From NCBI RefSeq assembly GCF_900111805.1, contig NZ_FOJN01000020.1:1-58090 (forward strand): DNA of 58,090 nt, given 5' to 3'. Of this stretch, positions 1 to 8,134 are shown piece by piece. The position numbers and the translations under genes were made by a program. This stretch comes from Rhodococcoides kroppenstedtii (GTDB lineage Bacteria > Actinomycetota > Actinomycetes > Mycobacteriales > Mycobacteriaceae). Numbering within the stretch: position 1 is the stretch's first letter; each line of letters opens with the position of its first letter. The notes under the pieces were generated by a model. The model did no database searches. It saw only the letters and a list, made by a program, of their open reading frames with translations, and was not told the origin of the DNA.

Positions 1-1400
1 CGGTTGCAGCCGGGCCAGGTGCAGTACCGGTCGCGGGCGCGAATGTAGGTGTCCAGTGCCGCGGACGGCCGGTAGGGATCGGCCGGTTGGGTCGCCGGCA
101 GTGGGGTGTCGGTGCCGTCGCCCAACGGGCGGATGATCGCGTCGGGGTCAGTGGCGAGGTCGCGGACGTGGGCTCCGGAGATGATGCCGAGTCCGGCGAT
201 GTAGCCGACCCCGTCCACCAGCTCCGGCTCCGCAGCAGCCGCTTCGACCGCAATCTGGTCGACCGCAGCGTCCTCGTCGACCGCAGACTCATCGGTTGCG
301 ACCGCTTCCGCAGCAACGTCCTGGGCCAAGACCGCCTCCGCCGCAACGGCATCGGCCGCAACGGTATAAGCCGTAGTCTCCTCGGCCACGACCTTTCCGA
401 TCGGAGTCTCCTCGGGCGCGACCTCATCGACGGCGACCCCGTCGGTGACGGCCCGGTCCGCAGCGGCGGAGTTCGCGGCCGCGGTGGTGGTTGCGGGGAC
501 GGGTCCGGTGAGGGTGGTGGTGTCGGTGACCACGTGGATCACGATTCGTGCCGCGGTCGACGCGACCTCGTCCGCATCGACCGCCGCGAACGCACACTCC
601 GGGCGGCCGCAGTCGCAGCCGAACGGGGCGTGCTTGACCAACGCGAACAACGCATCCGACGCCCGCGCACCCGTGCTGCGACTGTCGTGCTTGCAGACCT
701 GCGCGGCCAGTCGTTCGACGACGCGGGCGACGACGGCGGCGCGTTCGGCGGACATCGTCGCCCCCACCGTCCCCATCCCGTCGAGACCGGCCTCGGTGAA
801 GAAGCACCGCCCTTTCAGTGCTTCCTCCCGCCGTTCGCGGACGGCGTCGGGATCACGGCGGTACACCATCTGATCGCACAGATCCCGCACCCGCGCCGTC
901 GACCACGACCCCGGCTTACGCAACGCCGCAGCGATGTCGGCGTCCACCTGCTCCTGGTAGGGGCGACCGTGGATCAGTTCGGTGCGGGAGACAATGGTGC
1001 GAATGAAAGTCGGGGAGACCACTCCGTCGCGCAGGCACTCGAACACCCGCGGGAGCCGGTCCCGCAGGGCCACGGCGTTGTCGAGGAGGCGTTCGGCGAC
1101 GTACTGCGACACCGACAGGGCGGTGGCGATGCGGGCGGCGCACTGGGCGAACGCATCGACCGCCCGCTCGTCGCGGTCTTCCTCCGGCATCACCAGTTCG
1201 GTGTGCAGGGCGGCGGCGTGCCGGTAGCGGCGCCACTCCAGATAGCCGACCCCCGCGGCGAGGTCGGCCAGGGCGTCGAGATGCCCGACCACGGGCAGGT
1301 CGAACGACGGAGGTAGGCCCAGCGCGGCAGGGTCACGCGCCGGCCACGGCACACCCCCCACCTGCGCCGCGTCTGCTGCGCCGACCCCCCGATCGCTCAT
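1..1400 (-). CDS. DUF222/13E12-family HNH endonuclease (C-terminus beyond window)
   Basis: The frame is open from an ATG at 1400 to the window edge (about 466 codons seen). The N-terminal two thirds is an alpha-helical DUF222 region. The last visible residues carry the typical HNH zinc-finger entry of this family (RARDRYCTWPGCN). Proteins of the 13E12 family are repeated in mycolic-acid actinobacteria and are presumed DNA endonucleases, some induced by DNA damage. Between the DUF222 part and the HNH there is an Ala/Glu/Val/Asp-rich low-complexity insert (about 225-420) with imperfect repeats, probably an unstructured linker. The ATG lies 7 nt after a perfect TACAAT, so translation is probably leaderless. 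Family assignment is firm; the substrate is unknown. Confidence 0.85.
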   Translation of the reverse strand, partial: MSDRGVGAADAAQVGGVPWPARDPAALGLPPSFDLPVVGHLDALADLAAGVGYLEWRRYRHAAALHTELVMPEEDRDERAVDAFAQCAARIATALSVSQYVAERLLDNAVALRDRLPRVFECLRDGVVSPTFIRTIVSRTELIHGRPYQEQVDADIAAALRKPGSWSTARVRDLCDQMVYRRDPDAVRERREEALKGRCFFTEAGLDGMGTVGATMSAERAAVVARVVERLAAQVCKHDSRSTGARASDALFALVKHAPFGCDCGRPECAFAAVDADEVASTAARIVIHVVTDTTTLTGPVPATTTAAANSAAADRAVTDGVAVDEVAPEETPIGKVVAEETTAYTVAADAVAAEAVLAQDVAAEAVATDESAVDEDAAVDQIAVEAAAAEPELVDGVGYIAGLGIISGAHVRDLATDPDAIIRPLGDGTDTPLPATQPADPYRPSAALDTYIRARDRYCTWPGCN

Positions 1401-1407
1401 GTGTTCG

Positions 1408-1413
1408 ATTGTA
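1408..1413 (-). promoter_or_regulatory. -10 element of DUF222 gene (leaderless)
   Basis: TACAAT on the minus strand, 7 nt before the ATG at 1400. The distance puts the transcription start at or next to the start codon. No convincing -35 was seen. Confidence 0.6.
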
Positions 1414-1463
1414 TCGAGACCCACCGACACGTTCCAGCACTTCGACCGCGAACCGGGACAGCA

Positions 1464-1504
1464 GAACGCCCCGCTCCATCCGAACAGGCTGGAGCGGGGC
1501 GTTC
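1464..1504 (-). terminator. Terminator of the MarR-MFS operon
   Basis: Perfect 15-bp inverted repeat (GAACGCCCCGCTCCA at 1464-1478 and its complement at 1490-1504) with an 11-nt loop, beginning 12 bp after the exporter stop codon. There is no clear U-tract, as is usual in high-GC actinobacteria. Confidence 0.7.
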
Positions 1505-1515
1505 CGAGGCGACGA

Positions 1516-3546
1516 TCAGTTGGTGGCGTACCGACCGGCGTCGTCGGGCACGTGCACGTCGCCGAGCACGCGGGCGATCTGGTCCTCGCTGAGTCCCAGC
1601 CGGCGCAGTCGTTCGCACGCTGCGTCGAACCCGAGCATCTTGGCGTCGAGACGCTGTTGCAATTCGGCGACCTCGGCGCGCAGCGCCTCCGCCTCCTCGA
1701 GGGCCTCGAGCGTTTCCGTCGGGCGAGGCAGGAGCAGGGACAGCAGGCGGTCACGAGCGTCGGTGCTCAGCCCGTCGAACGGGGCCTGGCCGGGAGCGGC
1801 CTCGTGACGTCCGGACGGCGCAGAGCCTGCGTCGTGACGGGACTCCCCGGGCAGCGCCTCGTCGGGCGCGGGGCGCACCGTCGTCGCCGTGGGCACTGCC
1901 ACGGCATCGACGTCGGGCGTGCCCTGGGCGTCGGGCTGCACGGCGGACGCGGACTCGGCCTTGAGATCGATCGTGGTGCGCAGCGGGCGGTTCGGAATGA
2001 ACAGCACGGCAAGCACGGTCACCAGGGCCACCGCACCGGCGATGAGGAAGATGCGACCGGTGGCGTCGCCGTACGCGGTCCGGATGACCGCGGCGACGGG
2101 TGCCGGGAGCGAGGCGAAGTCGAGCGATCCACCGCCGCCGGACGACCCGGCGGGCACACCCAGCGCGGCCAGGCCCGACGCGGAGTTCTCGGCGACGCGG
2201 GTGGCGAGGACCGAACCCAGGACGGAGACGCCGATCGCGCCACCGAAGGTGCGGAAGAACGCGACCGTGGACGACGCCGCACCGATGTTCTGCACCGACA
2301 CGGTGTTCTGCACGGCGAGCACCAGGTTCTGCATCAGCATGCCCGTGCCCAGACCGACGACCGCGATGAAGATGCCGACCAGCCACAGCTCGGTCGCGTG
2401 GTCGATGCTGCCGAGGAGGCCGAAGCCGACTACGAGGAGCACGGAACCGGTGACGATGAACGGCTTCCACTTGCCGAAGCGCGAGATCAGCTGACCCGAG
2501 CCCACCGAGGACACCAGCATGCCGGCGACCAGCGGGATGGTGAGCAGACCGGCCGCCGTCGGCGAGTAGCCCCGAGCCGTCTGGAAGTACTGACCCAGGA
2601 AGGTGGTGGCACCGAACAAGCCGACACCGACGGCGACCGACGCGATGATCGCGAGACCGGTGGTGCGCTCGGTGACGATCTTCAGGGGGATGATCGGGCT
2701 CTTGACGCGAGCCTCGACTATGACGGTCAGCACCAGCAGCGCCACACCCGAGCCGACGTAGATCGCCGTCTCGCGGGAGAGCCACTCGTAGTAGCCGGCC
2801 TTGCCGGCGAACGAGACCCAGATGAGCAGGATCGACACACCGGCGGTGAGGAGAAGCGCGCCGAGCCAGTCGATGGAGACGTCGTCCTTGCGCTCGGTGG
2901 TGATGTGCAGGGTCCGCTGCAGGAGGAACAACGCGATGACCGCGAGCGGGATGCAGACGAAGAAGCACCAGCGCCAGCCGAGCGGGCTGTCGACGATCAC
3001 GCCGCCGAGGATCGGGCCGCCGGACATCGAGACGGCCATGACGGCGCCCATGTACCCGGAGTACCGCCCGCGCTCACGCGGGGAGACGATGCTGCCGATG
3101 ATGGCGACGACCAGCGCGGTCAGACCGCCCATGCCGATGCCCTGAACCACGCGAGCGGCGAGCAGGATCGGCACGTTGTGGGCGAACCCGGCCATGACCG
3201 ATCCGGCGACGAAGATGACCAGCGAGGTCTGGACCAGCACCTTCTTGTTGAACAGGTCGGCGAGCTTGCCCCAGATGGGGGTGGACGCCGCGTTGGCGAG
3301 CAGAGCCGTCGTGATGACCCAGGCGTACGCCGTCTGCGATCCCTTCAGGTCACCGATGATGGTGGGCAGCGCCGTCGAGACGATGGTGGTGCTGAGCAGC
3401 GCGGTGAACAGACCCGCGAGCAGACCGACCAGCGCCTCGAGAATCTGGCGGTGGGTCATCGCCTTCGGGTCGGCGGCGGAGTCCGGCGTGGGGGTCCGAC
3501 GGTCCCGTTCGGCCCGGGACGGCGGCGCGTCGTAGGTGGTAGCCAT
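1516..3546 (-). CDS. MFS multidrug exporter, DHA2/EmrB-QacA type
   Basis: 676-aa inner-membrane drug:proton antiporter homologue. About 14 hydrophobic segments are visible. The antiporter signatures are present: motif A (GKLADLFNKK) in the loop after TM2 and motif C (GGPILGG) in TM5. After the last membrane segment there is an unusual cytoplasmic tail of about 140 residues. It has a Pro/Ala/Asp-rich linker and ends in a probable coiled coil (ETLEALEEAEALRAEVAEL), which most DHA2 proteins lack and which could mediate oligomerisation or regulation. The ATG at 3546 was chosen because the upstream in-frame extension would run into the regulator gene. It is 32 bp downstream of the marR-type gene and probably its target. 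Substrate is not predictable. Confidence 0.88.
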   Translation of the reverse strand: MATTYDAPPSRAERDRRTPTPDSAADPKAMTHRQILEALVGLLAGLFTALLSTTIVSTALPTIIGDLKGSQTAYAWVITTALLANAASTPIWGKLADLFNKKVLVQTSLVIFVAGSVMAGFAHNVPILLAARVVQGIGMGGLTALVVAIIGSIVSPRERGRYSGYMGAVMAVSMSGGPILGGVIVDSPLGWRWCFFVCIPLAVIALFLLQRTLHITTERKDDVSIDWLGALLLTAGVSILLIWVSFAGKAGYYEWLSRETAIYVGSGVALLVLTVIVEARVKSPIIPLKIVTERTTGLAIIASVAVGVGLFGATTFLGQYFQTARGYSPTAAGLLTIPLVAGMLVSSVGSGQLISRFGKWKPFIVTGSVLLVVGFGLLGSIDHATELWLVGIFIAVVGLGTGMLMQNLVLAVQNTVSVQNIGAASSTVAFFRTFGGAIGVSVLGSVLATRVAENSASGLAALGVPAGSSGGGGSLDFASLPAPVAAVIRTAYGDATGRIFLIAGAVALVTVLAVLFIPNRPLRTTIDLKAESASAVQPDAQGTPDVDAVAVPTATTVRPAPDEALPGESRHDAGSAPSGRHEAAPGQAPFDGLSTDARDRLLSLLLPRPTETLEALEEAEALRAEVAELQQRLDAKMLGFDAACERLRRLGLSEDQIARVLGDVHVPDDAGRYATN

Positions 3547-3578
3547 GAGAATTCTCTCTTCGGTCGTATCTCGGATAG

Positions 3579-4055
3579 TCAGCCGGCGAGTACGCGGGAG
3601 CCCGAATGCCGGGACTGCGCGTCGACGGTGAAAGTGGTGGTCAGCCGGGTGATGGATTCGAGGGCCGCGTGCGCGTCGTCTTCGTCCCAGTCGGCGAGCA
3701 GTTCCGACAACCGCTGCACCCGTTGCGCCTTGATGCGCTCCAGGCAGGCGATCCCCTGATCGGACACGCGGACGCGGGTCGCGCGACCGTCGGCCGGATC
3801 GGGTGTGCGGACGACGTGTCCGGCGTCGGTCAGCTCGGCGAGCTGGCGGCTGAGCACGGACTGGCTGGTGCACATGACCACGGCGAGCTCGGACTGCCGG
3901 CATTCGCCGTGGGTCGCGAGGGCGCCGAGGACGCCGACGAGCGCCGGCGCCAGTTCGAGTCGGTCGTCGCTGCGGGCCACGGCGACCCGCAGTGCCCGGC
4001 CGAATCGGAAGACCTCTTCCACGAGCGATGCGGCGGTGTCGGTGCGTACGGCCAC
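3579..4055 (-). CDS. MarR-family transcriptional regulator
   Basis: 158-aa winged-helix repressor. The recognition region reads CRQSELAVVMCTSQSVLSRQLAEL, shown here in part by SQSVLSRQLAEL, and the wing by DPADGRATRVRVSD, both typical of MarR. Two GTG starts are possible, at 4064 and 4055. The one at 4055 is preferred because GGAAGGG lies about 9 nt upstream of it, whereas it would abut the first. The gene heads an operon with the DHA2 exporter. Inverted repeats in its upstream region suggest autoregulation with relief by an exported drug or phenolic ligand, as is common for MarR-exporter pairs. Ligand unknown. Confidence 0.87.
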   Translation of the reverse strand: MAVRTDTAASLVEEVFRFGRALRVAVARSDDRLELAPALVGVLGALATHGECRQSELAVVMCTSQSVLSRQLAELTDAGHVVRTPDPADGRATRVRVSDQGIACLERIKAQRVQRLSELLADWDEDDAHAALESITRLTTTFTVDAQSRHSGSRVLAG

Positions 4056-4071
4056 TGCCCTCACCCCTTCC

Positions 4072-4120
4072 AGTTGCTTACTGTCGGCAACTATATAGAT
4101 AGATGCTGTAGGTAAACAAC
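4072..4120 (-). promoter_or_regulatory. Promoter/operator region of marR-type gene
   Basis: AGTTGC (4072-4077) and GCAACT (4087-4092) form a perfect 6-bp inverted repeat with a 9-nt spacer. A second relation is GTTGCTTAC (4073-4081) against GTAAACAAC (4112-4120), inverted with one mismatch. The block is AT-rich within GC-rich DNA and includes a TATATAG -10 candidate on the minus strand, so a repressor bound here would block the operon. Assignment to the MarR protein is inference from position. Confidence 0.5.
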
Positions 4121-4233
4121 TGTCAAAGGGGGGACCTCCGAGACATCACGACGCGGCACCACATCGGAGCGGACCGACCTTGTGAGGTGTCCAGAACACG
4201 GTCTCCCACCACCTGCGACACGGACACAGTGCC

Positions 4234-4239
4234 TAGGTT
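4234..4239 (+). promoter_or_regulatory. -10 element of thioesterase gene (leaderless)
   Basis: TAGGTT, 6 nt before the GTG at 4246. Confidence 0.45.
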
Positions 4240-4245
4240 CGTCCT

Positions 4246-6408
4246 GTGGCCGGGCCTGACTCCGCGCGCGGTGCGCACGATGCGCAACGGCAGCCCCCAC
4301 ACCCCATCGCCCAGTTCACGGTGACCACGGACTCCGCGGGTCCGTTCGCCACGCTCGCCCAGATTCGCGACGCCCTGGGCGCCACGCTCGCCGTCACCGT
4401 CGACGCGACCGGCGATCCTAACCCCGTCGCCGCCGTCGCCGCGTTCCTGAACCACGACCGACGAGCCGCACCGGTCGTCCCGTCCGCCCACCCGCGGACC
4501 GCCGTCGTCCGACTGGAGGCGTCCCGCCATCTCGTCGTGGTCACCGCACCGCACCCGTCGGCCGACGCGACGACTCTCGCGCGCACCCTCGCCGGCGCCG
4601 ACGACCGGTCCGACGACGAACCTGCCCTCGACACCTCTCCGATCCATCTCGACACGGCGGACGCGCGCGCGCTGACCGAGCGCGCCGCGCACCTCGGCGT
4701 CACCCCCGCGTCCCTCCTGCAGTCCGTCTGGGCGGTGACACTCGGTCATCCCACGTCGGTTCTCGTCGAGACCGAACCGGTCGAGGCCGACCGGACCTCT
4801 CCTGGAGGCCCCTCTTGGTTGTCGATGGTCGTCGACCACACCGACACCCTGAACGCCCGCGTCGGGCACCATCGCGACGAGCCGACTCTCCACCACCGCG
4901 ACCGACTGGTGGCCGCGCTGCTCGACGGCACCGTGCGCTCGGCGCTCCGCCCCGAGCCGCCCTCTCGCATCCCACCGCCCCGGCCCGATCCCGCACCCTC
5001 ACACGCACCCACGGAACCCGACCTCACGCCCGCAGCACGAGCGACGACTCTGCCCGACCACCTTCTGCACGTTCTCGGCGACGCAGGCCACGCTCCCTTC
5101 GCAGAACGTGCCCATCGCATCGCCGCAGAACTGGCCGCGTGCGGAGCAGGTCCCGGCGCCGTCGTCGCGGTCGCGATGCGGTCCGAACTCGATCGAATCC
5201 TGGGAATCTGGGCGGCGACGGAATCGGGCGCCGCCGTGACCGTCCTCGACTCCGACGACGTCGCAGAGCGTCGGGTCGCCACCCTCGACGCGTGCCGCGC
5301 GGGATGGATTCTCACCTCCGTCGCGGACGTCGCCGACCTCGCCGACGTGGCCCCCTGGCTCCCGCGCCTGCCGCTCGGTGACCGAGAACTGGAGGAATCG
5401 CTCGCCCGCCGCCGACGAGGTCCGCTGACCGACGCCGACCGCGTCGCCCCACTCCGCCCCGACGCGCCCGCCGTCGTCGCACACCGACCGGGGGTGACGA
5501 CGATGCCCGTCACGGTCACCCACCTCGATCTGCTGCACCGGCTCGCAGCGCGCGAGACACCGTCGTCGGCCGGTCGCCCGAGCGTCGTCGATGCCCTGCT
5601 CGCCACGATCGACGACCTCGCCGACCCCACCGACGTCGTGGTGCGTCTCGCGGACGGCGACGGATCGCCCGCGGTGTTCTGCATCCACCCGATGATGGGC
5701 CTGGCCTGGCCCTACCTGGAGCTGAGTCGGTACCTCGACCCGCGCGCGACGGTGTGGGGTGTGCAGACGCCGGCCCTCACCGATCCGGACTTCCTGCCGG
5801 TGACGATGGCCGAGCTGGTGAACCGCTACGTCGACGAGATCGTCGCCGTCGATCCCCGCGGGCCCTACCACCTTCTGGGGTGGTCGGTCGGCGGCGTCCT
5901 CGCCCACGCGATCGCCGACGCCATGGCCCAGCGGGGGTTCGAGGTCGCCTCGGTGATCCTGCTCGACCCCGTGCACAGCCTGGACCCGGACAGCACCGTC
6001 AAGCGCGAGCAGAACGCCGCCCTGTTCGGCGACCCGGATCGTCGTCCTGCCGACGCGGCCACGCTCGGTCCGGACGAGCTGGGGTCGGTGTGGAGCAGTC
6101 TCGGCGGGGACCAACTCCCCCTCACCGACGCGCAGGCGCGGTTGGTGACCGCCGCGATGCTGCGCGTCTACGAACTCGTGGACACCCACGTTCCGCCGAC
6201 GATCGACGCCGACGTCCTCCTGATCGACTCGACCGTGACCGCGGCCGAACTGATGCGGTCCTCCGAGTTCTGGAGCACCTGGTGCACCGGCCACCTCCGG
6301 ACGGCGGAGGTGTCCTTCCGGCACGGCGAGCTCATGTCGAGCGAGGCCCTGGCCGAGGTGGGTCCCCTCGTCGCCGCCCATCTCGCGAGCGTGAGCAGCC
6401 CGGCCTGA
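4246..6408 (+). CDS. Thioesterase with vestigial NRPS condensation/adenylation regions
   Basis: 720 aa. From about residue 470 the C-terminal 250 residues are a type I thioesterase of NRPS type. It has an FCIHPMMGLAWPY entry, the nucleophile motif GWSVGG (Ser about 547), an acid candidate in ILLDP (Asp about 574) and a His in FRHGEL (about 693). The first 230 residues resemble a shortened condensation domain, but where HHxxxDG is expected the sequence reads APHPSAD. Residues about 255-430 resemble the N-terminal part of an adenylation domain. Its A3 phosphate loop, normally TSGSTG, has decayed to VAHRPGVTTMPVTVTH, and A4-A10 and a carrier domain are absent. The protein looks like the collapsed last module of an NRPS with only the hydrolase or cyclase kept. 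It could be an orphan type II-like TE. GTG start follows a leaderless -10. Confidence 0.75.
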   Translation: MAGPDSARGAHDAQRQPPHPIAQFTVTTDSAGPFATLAQIRDALGATLAVTVDATGDPNPVAAVAAFLNHDRRAAPVVPSAHPRTAVVRLEASRHLVVVTAPHPSADATTLARTLAGADDRSDDEPALDTSPIHLDTADARALTERAAHLGVTPASLLQSVWAVTLGHPTSVLVETEPVEADRTSPGGPSWLSMVVDHTDTLNARVGHHRDEPTLHHRDRLVAALLDGTVRSALRPEPPSRIPPPRPDPAPSHAPTEPDLTPAARATTLPDHLLHVLGDAGHAPFAERAHRIAAELAACGAGPGAVVAVAMRSELDRILGIWAATESGAAVTVLDSDDVAERRVATLDACRAGWILTSVADVADLADVAPWLPRLPLGDRELEESLARRRRGPLTDADRVAPLRPDAPAVVAHRPGVTTMPVTVTHLDLLHRLAARETPSSAGRPSVVDALLATIDDLADPTDVVVRLADGDGSPAVFCIHPMMGLAWPYLELSRYLDPRATVWGVQTPALTDPDFLPVTMAELVNRYVDEIVAVDPRGPYHLLGWSVGGVLAHAIADAMAQRGFEVASVILLDPVHSLDPDSTVKREQNAALFGDPDRRPADAATLGPDELGSVWSSLGGDQLPLTDAQARLVTAAMLRVYELVDTHVPPTIDADVLLIDSTVTAAELMRSSEFWSTWCTGHLRTAEVSFRHGELMSSEALAEVGPLVAAHLASVSSPA

Positions 6409-6433
6409 CCCCGGTCGTGAGGACCGGCCCGAT

Positions 6434-6439
6434 TAGGGT
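6434..6439 (+). promoter_or_regulatory. -10 element of phosphatase gene (leaderless)
   Basis: TAGGGT, 6 nt before the GTG at 6446. Confidence 0.45.
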
Positions 6440-6445
6440 CGAGCG

Positions 6446-7279
6446 GTGACCGACACTGCGGCAACTCTGCTCCACGGCGCCTGGAACGTCCGCGACGTGG
6501 GCGGATTGCGCGCCGACGACGGCGGCACCACCCGACCCGGCGTGCTCCTGCGTTCCTCGGAACTGACTCGCCTGACCGACGCCGGACGTGCCGGCTTGGA
6601 TCGGCTGGGCGTGCGTGACGTCTTCGACTTTCGCGGGCGGCCGGAGGTGGAACGCTTCGGCAGCGACCGCACCCCGCCGACGGTGCGGGTGCACGCCGTT
6701 CCCTTCGTCGACGCGGTGGTGGTCGAGCCCGACACCGGTCCGGCGCCGGCCGAATCCACTGCAGCCCCGGCCGAATCGGCTGCAGCTCCGGCCGAATCGG
6801 ATTCGGCCCCACACGAACCCGACCGTCGGGTGACCGACGCGCGCGGCTACCTGCTCGACACCTACCGCGCGTTCCCCACCCGGCCCGGCGCCCGCGTCGC
6901 GGTGGGGTCGGTCCTGCGGACGATCGCCGCCGGCGAGGGCACGGTGCTGGTGCACTGCGCTGCCGGCAAGGACCGCGCCGGGTGGACCGTCGCGACGGTG
7001 CTGCGCGCCGCCGGAGTCACGGACTCGGACATCCTCGCCGACTATCTCCGCAGCAACGACGCGGTGAGTGCATTGCGCGATCACGTTCTCTCGCACGGCG
7101 TTCCGCCCGAGCACATCGCGGACGACCTGCTCGGCGTCCGGGAGGAGTACCTCCGGGCCGGGCTCGACGCCGTCGACGCCGCGCACGGGTCGTTCGACAA
7201 CTACCTCGACTGGCTCGGCGCCGACGCCGACCTGCTCGCGGCGCTGCGCCGCACGCTGATCGCTCAGCGTCCCGTGTAG
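6446..7279 (+). CDS. Tyrosine-protein phosphatase (PTPB/DSP-like)
   Basis: 277 aa. The P-loop HCAAGKDRAG (Cys about 171, Arg about 177) is the CX5R signature of the MptpB-like phosphatases, which hydrolyse phosphotyrosine and, in mycobacteria, phosphoinositides. The N-terminus (GAWNVRDVGGLR, then VLLRSSEL) matches the same family (NFRDLGG-type entry). No signal peptide is visible, so location is cytosolic unless exported otherwise. An insert of three seven-residue repeats (APAES-x-A) lies at about residues 100-120, in a surface loop region before the catalytic domain. The last 16 bp overlap the convergent enoyl-CoA hydratase homologue. Function on a specific protein is not predictable. Confidence 0.85.
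   Translation: MTDTAATLLHGAWNVRDVGGLRADDGGTTRPGVLLRSSELTRLTDAGRAGLDRLGVRDVFDFRGRPEVERFGSDRTPPTVRVHAVPFVDAVVVEPDTGPAPAESTAAPAESAAAPAESDSAPHEPDRRVTDARGYLLDTYRAFPTRPGARVAVGSVLRTIAAGEGTVLVHCAAGKDRAGWTVATVLRAAGVTDSDILADYLRSNDAVSALRDHVLSHGVPPEHIADDLLGVREEYLRAGLDAVDAAHGSFDNYLDWLGADADLLAALRRTLIAQRPV
6743..6805 (+). repeat. 3 x 21-bp in-frame tandem repeat in phosphatase gene
   Basis: Units 6743-6763, 6764-6784 and 6785-6805 share GC-CCGGCCGAATC and encode APAESTA, APAESAA and APAESDS. The multiple of three keeps the frame. Confidence 0.8.
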
Positions 7280-8070
7280 GTGGCCTTTCCCGGGCCGACG
7301 TCGAGGAAGCTCCGGACCGCCCCGCGCAGATCGTCGGTCTCGAACAACGCGCCGGACACCTCCGGCGTGATCGAATCCGCATGGCGCACACCGCCGGAAC
7401 GCCACGCACCGACGATCTGCTTGGTCGCCGCATGGGCCCGCGTGGGGCCGTCGGCCAGACGGTGGAGCAGCGCCGTCGCCGCCTCGTCCAGATCCTCGTG
7501 GACCTGGTTCACCACACCCCACTCGCGCAGCGTCTCCGCCGAGTAGAGATCCCCGGTCATCACGAATTCCCGCGCACGGCCACTGCCGGCACGTTCCGCC
7601 ATGCGCTGCGGGCCACCCATCGACGGCGTCAACCCCACCACCGTCTCCACCAGTCCGAACTTCGCCCGCGGCGTGGCCAGGATGATGTCGCACGCCAACG
7701 CGATCTCCAGCGCCGCCGTCAGCGTCAACCCGTGCGCCGCGAAGATCACCGGGCACGGAAGGTCCTCGAGCGGATGCGCGACCCGGTCGAACAGGCCCTG
7801 CCACAACTGCGCGCCCTCGGCTGCCGACAACCCGTCGAAGACGTGGACGTCGACCCCGCCGGAGACCACCTTCCCCTCCGCCCGCAGCAGCACCCCGCGC
7901 GGCGGCGACGCCACCAGATCCGCCACCGCCGCCTCGATCGCGTCGAACATCGGCTGATCGAAGAGGTTCAAGGCGCCGTTCTGCAGCGTCAGCACCGCCA
8001 CCTCGGCTCCGGCCTCGGTGGTCGTGCGCTCGAGACGAAGAGGATGAGCGGCGTCGGTGGGTTCCGTCAT
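7264..8070 (-). CDS. Enoyl-CoA hydratase/isomerase family protein
   Basis: 268-aa crotonase-fold protein. The core ALEIALACDIILA and the following FGLVETVVGLTPSMGG contain the oxyanion-hole and catalytic Glu region of crotonases. The first oxyanion-hole part reads KVVSGGVDVHVF, so the usual GADI is changed. It may act in fatty-acid or aromatic acyl-CoA degradation, but the reaction type cannot be told from sequence. ATG at 8070 is preferred (MTEPTDAAHP); another in-frame ATG lies at 8082. Neither has a convincing ribosome site. The gene stands alone on the minus strand between two plus-strand genes and overlaps the end of the phosphatase gene by 16 bp. Confidence 0.82.
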   Translation of the reverse strand: MTEPTDAAHPLRLERTTTEAGAEVAVLTLQNGALNLFDQPMFDAIEAAVADLVASPPRGVLLRAEGKVVSGGVDVHVFDGLSAAEGAQLWQGLFDRVAHPLEDLPCPVIFAAHGLTLTAALEIALACDIILATPRAKFGLVETVVGLTPSMGGPQRMAERAGSGRAREFVMTGDLYSAETLREWGVVNQVHEDLDEAATALLHRLADGPTRAHAATKQIVGAWRSGGVRHADSITPEVSGALFETDDLRGAVRSFLDVGPGKATYTGR

Positions 8071-8120
8071 GAATCGGAGCATGCCATATGGTCAGGACGG
8101 TGCGACCCCGCCTCTCGCAC

Positions 8121-8126
8121 TACCGT
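8121..8126 (+). promoter_or_regulatory. -10 element of GNAT gene (leaderless)
   Basis: TACCGT, 8 nt before the ATG at 8135. Confidence 0.4.
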
Positions 8127-8134
8127 GGAACCCG

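Noticed and set aside
1398..1416. SOS box before the first DUF222 gene
   Set aside because: CTCGATACAATCGAAC has half-sites in the wrong orientation and spacing for LexA; only the -10 is convincing.
1399..3759. A 786-codon plus-strand frame opposite the MFS exporter
   Set aside because: Low-complexity translation; the minus strand has motifs A and C of a transporter.
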